Of a stretch of 64,000 nt of DNA, positions 23,728 through 37,100 are shown in pieces (position 1 is the first letter of the stretch; each line of letters begins with the position of its first letter). Source of the stretch: Gracilaria gracilis (Eukaryota; Rhodophyta; Florideophyceae; Gracilariales; Gracilariaceae); the NCBI GenBank assembly GCA_030374805.1, contig JARGSG010000028.1:496001-560000 (forward strand), given 5' to 3'. Under the pieces are notes generated by a model, which was given only the letters and a program-made list of their open reading frames with translations, did not search any database and was not told the DNA's origin. Position numbers and translations under genes: made by a program.

Positions 23728-25680
23728 ATGGCGGACCAAGACTATAAAGAAACGCCCTCCTCCGGCTTGCCGGCAAATCCCTTCGACACAGAGCACACCA
23801 CACCTGCCTACGCAGCGCATACTCCTTCACAAGGCGAATCCCTCCGCCGGCTATCGTCTTAACGACTACCGATATGCCCGCTCAGCAACGGAAACACCCT
23901 CCGGAGGGATACTACACCGGCTTCCGGTCCGTTCCCCTCCCACAGGGCAACACCAACCAACAACTTCCACAAGGTGGCAATGAACCTGCGCAAGCAGGGC
24001 CGCTTTCGACGACGTAGGCCACGGCTCAGCCGTCTAACCAACCCGTTGCGGGGGCAGGCCTGCAAGCGCCTCACCCTATGGCGGGAGTCATACCAGCCGG
24101 CATGCCGGTGCGCGTCTGGCCACATTACAATACTCTGGTGGGGCTGAATCCGAACAATTGGTCACACGACTTCAAGTTGAGGCGCGCGCCCTGGTATCAT
24201 CCATTGGCAGTCCTCAATGAGGCATTAGTAATGACGTACGCTGATGTGACCAACCCTCTTCCGGGAGACCTACCCGCCGACGTCACGGGGTTGTGGGGTT
24301 GGAGAAACCGCATAGCGATTCCTACCTATCACATCCGTCGTGACGGCAGACAATCGATGGCGAGCGCACACGTGGCGCTCGTCATGCTCAGTTACCAACG
24401 GCTTCGCAGGGCTCCATTCGAGTTTCCCATGCCCGCGGGGTACGACTTTGATGTCGCGTTTTACCGCCAACTCGGGGAGATGACGTACTGCGACCGCCTT
24501 GCGGCGTCAGAAACCTTCGCATTAAGGAACTTTCCCGCAGCGAGGCAGGCAGCCATGTGCTGGGAGCGACCGATACTTCGGGCTGAGTTCCGCTACCTTC
24601 CCGGGCATCCCGGTCGAACTTCCTTCAGAACTTCATCCGTTTTGAACGGCGTTGGCGCTCCTGAGTCGGGTTCTTCGTTCCATACCAGAACGTGGAGGTA
24701 GAGTGCATCGCTGGACCTCACCGACGTGGTCGGCACGTCCCAATTCCAGAGTGTTGGTCCTCCCTGAAGGCGTGCGGGGGGTGTTATGTTGAAGTGCCAT
24801 TGGTCTTCACCTATATGGGTTCGTTCCCCCTCACGGATCCCCGTTCGGGGCTATGGTCGGTTGTGGTGACCTAGTGGGCTACCCGCTTCGCGGCATACAT
24901 CCTCACCGAAGCCTACGACCAGTATCGGCTTTGGTACGTACAACCCCGCGCGCGGGCAGCCATCCGTAGCCTGGACTTGCGAATCCCCCTTGGAGGTACT
25001 GCCAACGAGGAAGAAATGTTGGGGCTACTCGATTACGTCGAGAACGTTCGGTGGGACGAGGTTCCCATCGAACAAAGTGGCCGTCGAGACGGTGGTAGTG
25101 GCAGTTCTGGTTCCTGACTCGGGCGCAATACCCCGCTTGCGAGCGAGTTCGTATATTCCGACCCGTGGGACTACCGGGAAATCAGCCGCGATGAAGCAGA
25201 AGAATTCCGGGCTGCCCGCGTGAAATCTCCAGCGACCACCCGCGAGGGTATGTCGACTCGGACGAATATTTTCACGCTTACAGCGTGGGAGATCTAATGG
25301 TGGATAACGACTCCGATGCATCGGTCGAGATGGTCGAAGACGACGGTGAGGAAGCCGACGCGGTCGGGAATGACAACCAAGTTGACAAAGCTCCGGCGGA
25401 GCTGTGTTTCAACACTCCAGCTGATCCCAATACGTGGCAGTCCGCTGCGGTGGAGGCGACGGAACAAGAGGATGGTCCTCCTCCGCCTTCGGCGAGCGCC
25501 GGATCAGGCAATCCCAGTTCTGGGCCTCTGAATGAGCACGAGATCATAGCCAGCTTCCTGCGTGGTGCAGGCCTCAGCGCTACCGAAGCTTCGGGTGATG
25601 TCGTCGAAATGGCGGATGCCTTGGCAAACCGCCTCGGCGGGGGTGCTCCACCTAGTGCGGGTAGCGGCTCGAACCACTAG
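23728..25680 (+). other. Antisense gene between integrase and 3' LTR of gypsy B (fossil part)
   Basis: A plus-strand coding stretch, opposite to the retroelement's own genes. It starts about 50 bases inside the left LTR (ATG at 23,728) and runs to 25,680. Its protein-like segments include WPHYNTLVGLNPNNWSHDFK (about 24,118-24,178), RRAPFEFPMPAGYDFDVAFY (about 24,405-24,465) and an acidic tail with VEMVEDDGEEADAV ending at 25,680. Antisense extra genes between pol and the 3' LTR occur in some gypsy lineages. I do not recognise this protein's family. It is broken in a few places. Confidence 0.5.
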
Positions 25681-26610
25681 TGCCCGTCTCGGGTTGTCTT
25701 CCGGTTCGACCGGCTTTTCCATTACAACATGATGAACACAGAGTAAACTTCCCGTCCTTGACGGTCCTTCTTCAATTCTACTTCTATTCGGTCTTCCTTC
25801 TTTTCTCCCGTCCTAGACGGTTACCAATTATCCCACTTGGGCTCTTTCCAGCGTGCCTGGTAGTGCGGTGCCGGCGCGCCAGTGATACTGTACGACCCGT
25901 GATCGGGGGAGGTGTTAAATCGGTTCCTCTGTTTCCCCTTCGAGGCCGTAGCCGTACCAACGGACGTGGTAGAGCAGTCGCCGTTCCCGTCGTAGGAATG
26001 CCCAATTACACGGTCAACGACATTCTCCTGCATGTACACTCCCCGGCCTCGCCGTGTTCTCGTCACTTCGCGTGGAGCGGTCCCTTCATGCGGGAAAATG
26101 TCCCTCAAGAGGGTGTCGGTGCCCCCCAAGGTGGTATCGGTGCCATTCCTACGGGGTGTTGCTCTCCGACTTGCGTGGTTGTCCTCCCGTATCGCGAGTC
26201 TGCGTGGTTCGATCCGCCTTGGCGATGAACTTGTCGTCGTATCCCCCGGCGGGGGTGCTCCGCGGGAAGGGGCGCGTGTTGCGCGTTCCCCTGTGTACGG
26301 GCACGTGACTCCAACGACGGTTTGCTGGAATTTGCCCTAGTCCGATCCGCCTCCCTGGCGCGTAGACCCTTCAACGACTGCGCTGTGGCCTGCTGGATTG
26401 GCACCCCGCGTGCGGTGGCTATTTCCAGTAAGCCGGCGTGTGCTGTGCTGGTCCCTTATGGGGCGTGTACAGCAATATCTCCATGTGGGGTGTGTACAGC
26501 CGGTGCTGTGCCCACTACTTGGAGAGGTTTCAACTTGGTCGGACGTAGTGTGCCGTCATACACGGGTGCCAACTCCGGAGCGGCCAGTGTCGTGCTGGCG
26601 GTGCCAAGTT

Positions 26611-27747
26611 CTACCGAGACGTTCGGATTGCAACTGCGCAAGTGCGCCTTGCCCTGCATGGGTGGTCTCTTTCGCGATGAGGTGTTCCGTTGACAACGGT
26701 CGGGCTTCTCGTTGCAACGTCCTTCCTGTTGCAGGGCGCTACTGAAGGGTTCGCCTGAGCGTTTCCCAGTGGGGTGTTGACTCTTGCGCCCAGCGTCACT
26801 GGCTCATCTTCGGGGCTGTGCTCCGCATTCTGTGGCAATGAGGGCACGCGTGTAACCGCTTCAGTGGGGGAATCTTCGAATAGTGGAGATGCGCGCACAC
26901 CATGTACGGGGCTTGGTACAACAGGACGGCTGGCGTTCCGTGCTTGCGGCGTCAAGTGTATAGTTGTGTCACGTGCACCACGGTGCGAAGACCGCGTAAT
27001 GCGCGTACTCACATCGCCCTTGACGGGAATAGTTCCCTCGCCACGAGGTGTTGCACTCCCAGTGTTAGATACCTCTGCCGCAACGTCCTCCCGGCTGGAG
27101 GGCGCCACTGACAGGTGCTTACGAACGTTTCCCGAAGTGGTGGTGTTCTCTGCGTGCTGCAGCAACTGCGATGCAGATTCAACTGCCTCCACGGAGGGTT
27201 CGACGACGTTCGGGGACGACAAACCCTGAGAGGGGCTTGGCACTGCAGATCGGTTGTCGTTCCGTGAGAGCGGCAGCGATCCTACAACACCTTCTTGTGC
27301 TTCATGGCATGAATTCCGTTGCGACGGCGAAATATCTGCATCGGAACAGCTGTTTCCCTCCCCCTTCTTAGACAGAGCAACGGGGGAGGGGTGCGTTGGA
27401 GTTCTCGCCTGGCGGGTGATAATCAGACCATGGGCGGTAGAAGAAGAAGGCATTAGGCCGTGTAGGCCTGAGTGTTCCGGCTGTGCCGGCGTTTCCGATA
27501 ACATCGGAATATCTGAGAGGCCCCGGGTGGGGTGTGGTAGAACTGAAGGTCGTTCGACCACTGACATTCCCGGATTATCCGGTGTTGCTGTACGCGTAGA
27601 AACGGAAGAACTGTCCAGTACTACCTCAGATGAAGGTGGAGGGGCCAGGGCAACGCGATCGCAGGATAACCGCTCGCGTATATCGCCCATCTTCACCACG
27701 ACAGTGTCGGTGGTTGTAGAGATCACCCTGAAGGGGCCGTCCGCCAC
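26611..27747 (-). other. Low-complexity tail region of gypsy B pol (fossil part)
   Basis: Minus-strand frame that follows the integrase. It starts with a short conserved segment (DGPFRVISTTTDTVVVKMGD, about 27,690-27,747) that resembles the chromodomain-less 'GPF' module at the end of gypsy integrases. A long Ser/Pro/Thr-rich tail with repeated blocks follows. The sequence between here and the antisense gene (25,681-26,610) shows no recognisable coding. Confidence 0.55.
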
Positions 27748-27888
27748 TGGCGAGAGCTTGTGACGCCTTTCCCGTTCCGAGTTATAGTACTCCTTCCGTA
27801 CATAGATGTAGTTACCAACCGCAATTGGCGGAGTGTCAGGACGCCGTAAGCGGTTGTCAAAATCACGCTTGTAAGTGGCCTGGGCACG

Positions 27889-28587
27889 TTACATAGACTT
27901 CCGCGCAGCGGGAACCAACTTGGTTAACCGTTCTTTGCAATTGTTACGGTAGTCGCCCACGAATGCGAAGGTTCCAGGCGTAGCTTGCGATTTTAACGCC
28001 ACAGGCGGGGGCGAACGGGATAGTACCGACTCGAATGGCGATACCCCTGTAGTCCGGTGAACCTGAGTGTTGTAGGCGAAGGTAATCGCATCAGTGTAAA
28101 GGTCCCAAGTCTTTGCGTGGTCAGCAACGTACGAACGCAGAGATTCCAACATTCTCCGGTTAAACCGTTCGACTTGCCCATTACATTGGGGGTGATAAGT
28201 AGTTGTGAACAGGTTCTTTACATCCAGGATGCGACACACATCCTGGAAGAACCTGGACGGAAACTGCTTTCCGTTTTCGGATAACAACTTCACTGGAGGT
28301 TCATACGCAAATACCAAATGGGTAGCGAACGCGTTAGCCACCGTGAAAGTGGATATTCTCTGGAGAGGGACTGTCCGAACCAGCTTCGAGAAGCGGTCGG
28401 TGATGACAAGTAAAAACTTGTTGCCCCGCCTCGTTGTGAGGAATGGTCCGAGAATGTCAATTGCGACAAAATCGAGCGGTGCCCCGGCAGGGAAAAGCTT
28501 CAGCGCCTTGCTGTTCTTCCGAAGTTTAACTCGGCTCTTTGCACACTCCGTACAGAAGCGTACCGTGGCGTAGCAATCCAGCGCCAT
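27889..28587 (-). other. Integrase of gypsy B (fossil part)
   Basis: rve-type integrase core. FVAIDILGPF carries the first Asp (about 28,450), LSENGKQF the second (about 28,285), and CNGQVERFNRRMLESL the catalytic Glu (about 28,140-28,185). It lies downstream of RT/RNase H, which fixes the element as Ty3/gypsy and not copia. Confidence 0.85.
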
Positions 28588-28686
28588 GGCGGGCCATTAA
28601 AAGTCTCTTCTCAGGGTGAGATAAAGCTTCCGGCCACCGGCGTGACCACCGATCTTCGGGTAATGCGTTAAATGCAACACCCGCGA

Positions 28687-30393
28687 CTACAGAGAATGCG
28701 GAATCACGACTTGTGGGTTTGCGTCAATTGTCCTCACGAGGTACTTTCGGTTGTTCACCTCGAAAGGGAGTACTTCACCACCGTTAAGACGGGCACGTAT
28801 CCCTACACAAAACGGGTCTCCGAACTGCCCTCTTACCAGTTCTTCTGGAGTAATGGGAACAAAAATCCCCGGTGGGGACTTCTCAGTGGCAATCCCGCCA
28901 GAGGCGGGGAGTTCGTCAAAGTCAATATCCGTATCCATATCCTCTGGCCAATCCGAATCTTCCGGTTCCTTTCGGTCCATGACGAGGTTCGGGATCTCGT
29001 CATCTTCGGTTGCGAGGGCTTTTCCACTCGTGCGGAGACGCGAAAGCGCATCAGTCTGAGTGCTCAACGCTTCTTTCTTATATATGACTGTGAAGTCGTA
29101 TTCTGCTAAGCGGAGTCCCCACTGCATGAAGAGGCCCGATGGATCGGAGATATTCATCAACCACCTAAATGAGGAATGGTCCGTGTACACGGTAAACTGA
29201 ACACCCATAAGATAGGGGCAGAAAGTGGAAAGCGCCGACACAACGGCGAGACACTCTTTCTCTGATACAGAGCAGTTCCGTTCGTGAAAGTTCAGCGAAC
29301 GCGACCAATAACGAATTGGCTTCCATTCCCCTTCTGGGGTGGTTTGAAAAAGAGCGCAACCGACTTGGTGGTCGCTCGAGTCCGTGTCCACGGAGTACTG
29401 CAATCCCAATTTGGGTAGCAATAGGATCGGTGCTGACGTGACAGCCTCCTTTAAGGAGTTGAACGCATCCGCTTGCGCGGGCGTTAAGGGTTCCAGTTTC
29501 GGTGGCTGTTTCTTACGCAGTAGCACGCTAAGCGGCGCCGCGATATCCGAAAAGTTCGATATGAACCGTCGATAGACGTTGACTAGCCCCAGAAAGGACC
29601 GGAGTTCCGTCTGAGTACGGGGTTGCTTTGCCTCAACTAGGGATTTGACGCGAGCTTCCTCGATCGACAGCCGTCCTGGACGGCTCACGTGTCCCAGATA
29701 CTTGATCGTATCTGTGAAGAACTCACTCTTCTTTAGCTTGAGGGTAATACCAGCATCCCGTAAAACGGTTAGAACTTCCCTGACAGGGGTCAGGTGGTCG
29801 TCGTGGTCGTCAAGGTTATCTGAGAAGACAATGATGTCATCCAGATATGCCAAGCACGACCACCACTTGAACCTGTTGAGCAGGATATCGACCGCTCGCT
29901 GAAAAGTAGCGGGGGCGTTTGTTAAACGAAACAGCATCCGCTTGAAGCGGTAGGACCCAGAATGGCAGACGAACTCAGTCTTGTCGCGGTCCTCTCCCCT
30001 TACAGGGACCTGCCTATATCCCCAATTGGCATCCAACGCCGTGAACACGGTAGCATTGCCAATTGAGTCAATGCACTCGTCCATACGCGGTGTGGGGTAT
30101 CTATACCGTACAATTACGGCGTTGAGCCGGCGGTAGTCGATACAAAATCGCCACGTGCCGTCGGCCTTGAATGCCAGTACAACTGGAGAAGCCCAGGGTG
30201 ACTGAGCGCGGTCAATCACCCCGGCGCGGAGCATCTTGTCCACTTGGAACTGCTCCTCTTCTCGAGCTTTCGGTCCTGCCCTGTATGGGGGTTGTGCCAC
30301 TGGACGCGCGTTCGGCAACAAGTCGATACGGTGTTCCGTCGCATAAATCTCTCCAAGAGAGCCATCCCACATCGTGGTAAATTCCCGTAGCAT
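28687..30393 (-). other. Reverse transcriptase and RNase H of gypsy B (fossil part)
   Basis: A long minus-strand frame of 568 codons. RT signatures: FCIDYRRLNAV (about 30,110-30,145), TALDANWGYRQVPV (about 30,000-30,045) and CLAYLDDIIVFSDN (about 29,820-29,860). RNase H signatures: YSVDTDSSDHQVGCALFQ (about 29,345-29,400) and FTVYTDHSSFRWLM (about 29,160-29,200). It resembles the RT of Ty3/gypsy elements of algae and fungi. Confidence 0.9.
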
Positions 30394-30405
30394 ATCACGG
30401 AGTTG

Positions 30406-31515
30406 TTAACGGTGAGATACCGGTACGTGACCGAGATCTAGCTCTTCCAGAGCCTTCACCGGGTCAAGGCGGTCGTAGCTTGCCGGACCACGCTGTCCTG
30501 TGTGGGAAACAGGTTGCCAATCCGAACCATTCGGCGACTTCTCCGTTGAAACGGCGGTGTCCTCCCCCTCCTTAGACGAAGAGTCGGGGCTCTTTGAACT
30601 GTCTCCCTCCTTGGGGGTAACCAATCCGAGAACATCGGCCGCAGGTATCCGCGTCGAAAGCATCGCGAGCGGGTGCGGGGTGACTGTCCCAATAACTTGG
30701 TTCTTTACCAGATTCTGGGGTTTGGTGCCAAGGTTGGCAACCAAGATTCGAAACGGAGTACCCGGGTGCACCTGCACAATTCCGTTTGCATCGGCGAGTT
30801 GACACTTCTCGTACAGCGAGTAAAGGGCCTGTATGACCCGAATGCTGTGTTGACGGGAGTTGACCTTCACCATAACCTGGGACTTCGGCGGTATAGAAAC
30901 CGACGCGGCAACGCGGAGCTTCGTGGACTCTCGCGTGGCGGCCGATGGTTCCTGCGCAGCAGGCAGCGGAACTTGCTTCTGTGAAGCGCGCTTAAGTGGG
31001 TTACGGAAAATCGGTACTGATGATCTTTCGTCGAGTTCCACACGCCTGAGGCGGGGCCGGATTGCTTCGGCAAACCTGTCGCAGTAATCCCATCTCAGTA
31101 TTACTGGCGCAGCCAATGAACGGCACACGACAAAGTAGAGCTTCACCATAGAGGTGCCCAACCGGACAACCAAGTTGACGGTTCCCACCGTTGATAACGG
31201 GTTGTTATTCGCGTCAGCGACGTTCGGGACCGCTTCGGAGTGGATACGAGACCGCACCAGCGGAGGCAATACGGACACCAAGACGAAGTTCGGGCCAGCA
31301 CCGGTGTGCAGGACAGTTAGAAACTTTACCAGAAACTGGAGGTTGAGGCCAAGATCAGCGTAAACTTTGTAGTTTTGCTTGGCCATGACCATGACTCTAT
31401 CCGGGACCCGATTATTCATTACCAGTATCCAGTGTCGACGCAAAACACCCAAGTGTCCTGAATCCACGTCAGCGGTGTCACTACTTGACAGGATCTTCAC
31501 CGGGGAGCGACGCAA
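30406..31515 (-). other. Protease region of gypsy B (fossil part)
   Basis: Minus-strand frame between gag and RT. TGAGPNFVLVSVLPP (about 31,255-31,310) is the active-site region of a retropepsin-like aspartic protease. A Ser/Glu-rich linker to the RT follows. It matches gypsy A at 2,590-3,050 and 5,508-6,030. Confidence 0.7.
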
Positions 31516-31580
31516 CGACGCTTCGGGCGTCCTCGACCTCTACTTTGAGGACGCCTCTCCCTGAGGGGACGCTCCTTTCA

Positions 31581-33649
31581 TTAGATTCCCTGGTTTTCCG
31601 CCTGCGGCGGCCTCTCAGGGTCCTCGACCACGAGGGCTTGGGCACTTTGATGAGGGTTCACCACGCGAGTGGCATTTGCATCAGCGACCTGCGCAGCAGG
31701 GACAACCAGTCTTGCCGAGAGTGGCCGCGATTGCAGGATGACGTGCGAGAAGTCCGTCCTGGCTCGCAGATAAGATGCGACCGGGACGACTCGCTTTTCC
31801 TCGGAAGTGAGTGCCTCGTATTTGACCACTACTTTTGGCAACTCCGTCATCTAGAGAAGACACTGCGGCGAAATGTTCCCATGTGTATAACACAGGTGAC
31901 AAATTAGCCTCGACGCCCCCGTTTGCGGGTTGCCATTCCGAGCATCGGCGAATCGAACTGCAGGGCGGGGGTCTCTCCATCCAGGCCGTTGAAAACGGGT
32001 AACTCCATTGAAATAGGAAATAGGAGGTGCCATCATACGACGGTTGTCGGCGTATAGCGCTGGGTCGGCCAGCGCCATATCGTACGATGCATCCGTCGTG
32101 GACCGGAGTTCCGTGTTCGGCACGGAAGCGACTTCACCATGCGCAAGCTGGACGTTGTCATATCTCTGTTGAGGGTCTTCGTACGCGATTAGCGAGAGCA
32201 ATGGGGAACGGTCCTCCACTACCAACGCTTTAGCGGGCCTCGACCTCGATTGAGGACCACGGGCACGTAGTGAATCACTATTGCTTCGTCTAGGTTCGTA
32301 GTCGCCGTCGCTCGCGCTGAAAGAAAATGGGAGTTGCAAAAACAAGAAATTGGGCACCAAGAAAGTCCGCCATTACATGCGGACTTTCCCAGAAATCATG
32401 TGGAGAGCCTGGAATTCTTTATTAAGTAGACGTTTTCAATCTGCCACCTACGGTTAGTAGGTGGCGGCGCAGTCGATACAAACTTGAATCTGCGTGAGTT
32501 GCTTTCTGCAATTTGCATTGGGCAACCCAGCCCATCAAGGTGTAACTGCTGGTCGATATCGCCTTGACTTCAAGGTGGATCAACAATCACCCTCCGCGCG
32601 AGCGGTTTGGACCAACTCGAGGTAAGTAATCCTCAGTTTGTCCTCCCGATTTCGGGCAACGGGCCACTTGATGGCTGGGCTCAGACCATCAATGAACATC
32701 GTAGAACGTTCCCCAGCGGGGTAGAAATTGCCACAGCGGTAGAAACCCTTGTTGAGGCGCACCGAATAATCGGTTTCGACCTCTCCGGGGAGCTGTCTGG
32801 TATCCCTCAAAGCGAGGATCGCTGACCGAATAGCATCATTTGTCGCGTACGACCTCAAGAGGTACTGCACGGCTTCCGGCCAGCACGTGACCCTTTCTTC
32901 GGAGGCTCTCGACGAACCTCGTACAGAGTGAAATTGGTCTTTGGCCACTCCCCGTAAGAAAGTACGTCAGCGCCACGTAGGCCTGTCCTTCGTTCATACC
33001 GAGTATATCGGCCTCCGCCACGAAGCGGGTGAGGAAATCCAAGACCATAATTGGATCCTCTCCAGAAAAATTCTGGTTCCTCAGTGAAAGTTTCATCCAC
33101 TTGATGCAATCTTTCACTCGTCCGGTTCCACGGGGTGTGCGATCCAGCCATGAATTCTTTAGCCGATAGTATCGGTACGAAAGTAACTTTCGGAACATCC
33201 TATTCGTAGGCTTCAATTCCCGGAGTCCGGAGTGTCTCCTACCCTTGGTGCGGGAGCGAATCACCCTCTGGTTGGCAGACGACCGCTTAGAGCGGGAAGA
33301 GCGCTCATGGCGACCATCCTCCGAATCAGAGTCAGAAGAAGTAAACCCATCCGAGTAACTCGGGTTAGAATCCGACGAGGTCGGTGTATCCGACTGATCG
33401 TTGTAGCATTTGGATTTCCGCCTCCGGCGGCCTTTGCCTGTTCCAGCGAGCTGGTCGTGTTGTGACACGGCAGCAACCGGATCACCCGGAGAGTTATTGT
33501 CCATTGTTATGGTTTGCTCCAACGTCTCCAGACGGGCTCGGAAACGATTGAAGCGCTCCTCGATCCCTTCAACGAAGGCGGCGGGCGAGCCCAAACACTC
33601 CAACATTTTGTTGACATCGGACCGCAAGAGGCGGAGATCTTCAGCAACA
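31581..33649 (-). other. Gag of gypsy B, distal part (fossil part)
   Basis: Minus-strand gag interrupted at 33,649 by the KDZ-like element; the first part lies at 52,561-53,007. The core SDVNKMLECLGSPAAFVEGI (about 33,565-33,625) is followed by a basic Ser/Arg region, a capsid-like helical part (32,580-33,150) and a CHLCYTHGNISPQC knuckle (about 31,855-31,900). It aligns with gypsy A at 6.0-7.6 kb. Confidence 0.75.
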
Positions 33650-33674
33650 CGTCGGTGTTATCGGAATGCTGGTT
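33650..33674 (+). repeat. Left terminal inverted repeat of the KDZ-like element
   Basis: CGTCGGTGTT, then A, then TCGGAATGCT, then GGTT. It is inverted relative to 52,536-52,560 with 23 of 25 bases identical. Inside it lie GCTAGTTT words at 33,776 and 33,820 and AACTAGC at 33,840, which recur near the right end. Confidence 0.85.
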
Positions 33675-33775
33675 CGGCGGTGAAAGATGACCGAATTAAA
33701 AAGAACGAAAAACCGGTGAATTTATTCAAACTTGGAAGTGTTAATTTCCGAAAATATTTCCACCTTTCCACTTGT

Positions 33776-33846
33776 GCTAGTTTTTTTCGAAAGAACTATT
33801 CCAAATTGTTTCCATCTTTGCTAGTTTGGATGGAAGAGAAACTAGC
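33776..33846. promoter_or_regulatory. Left subterminal GCTAGTT motif cluster
   Basis: Three copies of GCTAGTT or its complement AACTAGC (33,776, 33,820, 33,840) within 75 bases. Copies also lie at the right end (52,465, 52,487, 52,515, 52,536). Clustered words near both ends are typical transposase-binding sites in EnSpm/KDZ-type transposons; binding here is inferred. Confidence 0.5.
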
Positions 33847-34193
33847 ATACTTCTTTCGTTTGTGGTAGTCTCGCAGCACAATGTAAGTGTGTTAGTGTCA
33901 CCTACGTTCATGTATACGGGGGCGAATAGCGAGATAGACACTTAGACAGAAACTTAAATAGCTGTTTACCGAATAGGAATAGGAGTATACAAATAGATCG
34001 AATACCTTTTCAGTTTGTGGAGATCGGTCCACTCTTCAACACCTTTCACATCAGGCATTCGTATACTAAATATATGAAACGCCTTCGAATCACGTGCAAT
34101 CATCCCCACCACTCTGTCCCACCGTCCGTGCGCCATATGACGCTCCCCGCTACGTACTTCCAATTCTCTCCAACACCCCCAACCTTCCCCGCC

Positions 34194-37100
34194 ATGCCCA
34201 ACTGCTGCTTTGAAGGCTGCTTCTTCTTCGCCCGCACCATCCCCGCCATCCAAAGGCACCACAGAAGATGCCCCAATCGCCTCAACCCAAACAAGCGTTT
34301 TCTCTCCCCAGGCGGAGGCCTCCCCCACTTCCTCCCACGCATCAAGCGTCACAAGTCTACCCCCCACCTCCATGCACCTCCCCCTCCCACAAACCGTCCT
34401 TCCGACAACGTCTCTATCGCAGAAAACGACTTCTACCACCACCAGCAACTCTCCCTCTCCCTCCACACCCAGGACGCCTACCACATCGCCACTACCCCCG
34501 TCTGCTCCATCTCCCCTTCCCCTCCTCCCCCTTCCTTCCCGCCCCTCAACAACCCCCACCTCGAACGCATGGTCCTGTACATCTCTTCCATCGCCTCTTC
34601 CCTCGGCCTCCGAAAGACTGACGAACTCATCTCCCTCCTCCACGACCCCTCCTTCTCCAATTCAACCTTCCACAACGCCATCTTCTCCGCCTCCCAGTGT
34701 CTCAAACTTCAAACAGACCTCTTCCAACACCGAGTCAGCAACACCGGCTTCGCTCCCACCACCCTCTTCGAACCACAGCAGCTCTTCTCCACCACCATCT
34801 TCCGAAAGGACCCCATCCAGGTCCTCAAGCAACAACTCGCCCTCGCACACTTCCACAACATTTTCTTCCACCCCGTCACCCACACAACCCCTTCCAGCTC
34901 TCCCGCTTTCTCCCACCCCATGGCCTCCACCCTCGGAAAAGAAGCAGTCCCCGCCCTTAAAGCCGCAACCATGGACTCCTCCGAACGTCTCCTGCATCTG
35001 GCACACCCCTGACTCCACCGGTATCGACTCCTTCATCATCTTGGTCCAAATCTACTCTGACAAATCCTCCACCTCCCTCAAATCCTCTTCCATCACCTCC
35101 TACCCCCTTCACATCACCCCTCTCCACTTCTCCGATGCCTTCCGCTGTAAGTCCATCACCGAAAACCTCACCCTTTTCGGATACTTGGCAACCTCCTTCC
35201 TTCCAACCAACCCCTCCCAAGACCATGATTCCATCCCTCAAACCTTCTCTCACATCCCCCGCCACACCATAATGAAACTCATTCAGCTCGCCATCTCCAA
35301 CCTCCTCGGCCCCCTCCTCTCCTCCGGTCTCAACGGCTTCCCCTTCCGTGACGCCCATGGCGTTCTCCGCCACTGTCACCCAATCACCGCCAGCTACTCC
35401 GCCGACAACCCCGAAGCAAAAGACATTCTCGCCATCTCCCACGGAACCCGCCCCCAACACTCTTGTCATAGATGCACCGTCTCCCACACAGACCTCCCCC
35501 TACACATTCAATTTCATTCCCCCCGAACTCAGCACCAGACCCTCGCCGCACGCAAATCACACTCCACTCTCCTCCAACAATCACAAGACGCTCTCCTTGC
35601 TCGTAAGCCCAGAATCTCCCGCAACACAAAGGAAAAAGCCCTTGAAGCCCTCCACTCCCTCTCTCTCGCAAAGTACTCCTCCCTCTTCGAATCATACCCT
35701 CTTCTCAACATCATCCCACTCCTCTCCCCTTACAATATCTTCACCTTCGAACCACTCCACAACTTCCACCTCGGCGTCTTCAAGCTCATCAAGCTCGCCG
35801 CCATTTAGAGACTCCACTCAGAAGCACTCTTCACCACCCCCCCGTTCCTCCAAGTCCCGTCGCCCCTTCAACTCCGTCCGCACTTCCACCCTAAAACATT
35901 CAAACACCATCCTCTCCGCCATCGAAAAGCACTCCCCCGCAAACGGACTCCACACCGACTTCTCCACTTCCGACAACGGTCAAACTCTCAACGGTTTCTT
36001 CACTACCGACGGCTTGCGTGGTATGCTCGAAGCAAAAGACTACCGCGCACTCGGCATGGTCTTCCCCTTCATCGGCGCCTTCTTCGACCGATGCTGTGAC
36101 GAAGCCGATTCAGCTCTCATCACTTCCGTCTTCTCCAAGTACTCAGACATCCTCCTCGCCTCCATGCGATACAACACCTTCACCGAATGGACCGACGCCC
36201 GCATCACCGACCCCCACAACCAAATCCGCTCCTTCAAGCGCACAGCCGTACTCGTCCTTGGCCCCCACCACACTTCCAGCCCCGGAACCCTCAAGTTTCA
36301 CCTCCTCGACCACATTGTCGACGACATTTGCCGCTTCGGAGGCCTCCACTTCAATGATGCCGGCATATTCCAGCACGCCCACACCCTCTTGAAGTTCCAC
36401 TACTCCAAAAACTCAAAGCGCAGGTCCACCGCACATCAAGAAACCATTCGTGCCATTGACCGCTCCAACGCCATCAAGGACTGGAATCCCGTCTCCACAA
36501 ACCCTTCCATCACCTCCTCCTTTCCTGGCATCGCTTCCCCCCTCCAATCCCGAAAACCCGGTTTCGTCCGTGATGGAAAACACATCTCCTTCGCTGACCT
36601 AATCACTGCCCACAAATTCATTCGCTCCAATTCTCACCTCTCTCACAAATCTCTTCAAGACCTCTTCCCCCCCGATACCCTATCCATTCTTGCACAATTC
36701 GGAAGAGACGCTCTCCCATCCATTAGTACTCTCTCTCTCGAAATCCTACAACTCACTGACAACTCCCCCGCCTTCCGTCAGCCTCGACTCACCATAGTCT
36801 ACTCCGCTTACGTCGTCGGCGGTTACATCCCAACACTCGACAACTACATCACAGAACGAAACGAGCTTACCGTCCAGGATCCTCCTGTCCCCATCATTCA
36901 ACGAATTTTTGCCACCCCCTCCTTCGGTCCATACAAGTCCCCAAAGTTCTCTCAAGTTCTCGTCGCCTGCTCAACCTCTTTCACCTCCACATCCATCGTC
37001 TGGGTCTGCAAAATCATCTCCCTTCTTCGTTTCGCCCTTCCTTCTTCAACTTCTTCCCCAAAAAGTTCGCCTTCGTCCAGTTCATGGAACTCGTCCCACC

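Noticed and set aside
34662-35487. Long minus-strand Gly/Glu/Val-rich frames opposite the transposase
   Set aside because: Shadow of the C-rich transposase strand. The plus strand carries the recognisable KDZ/Plavaka motifs.
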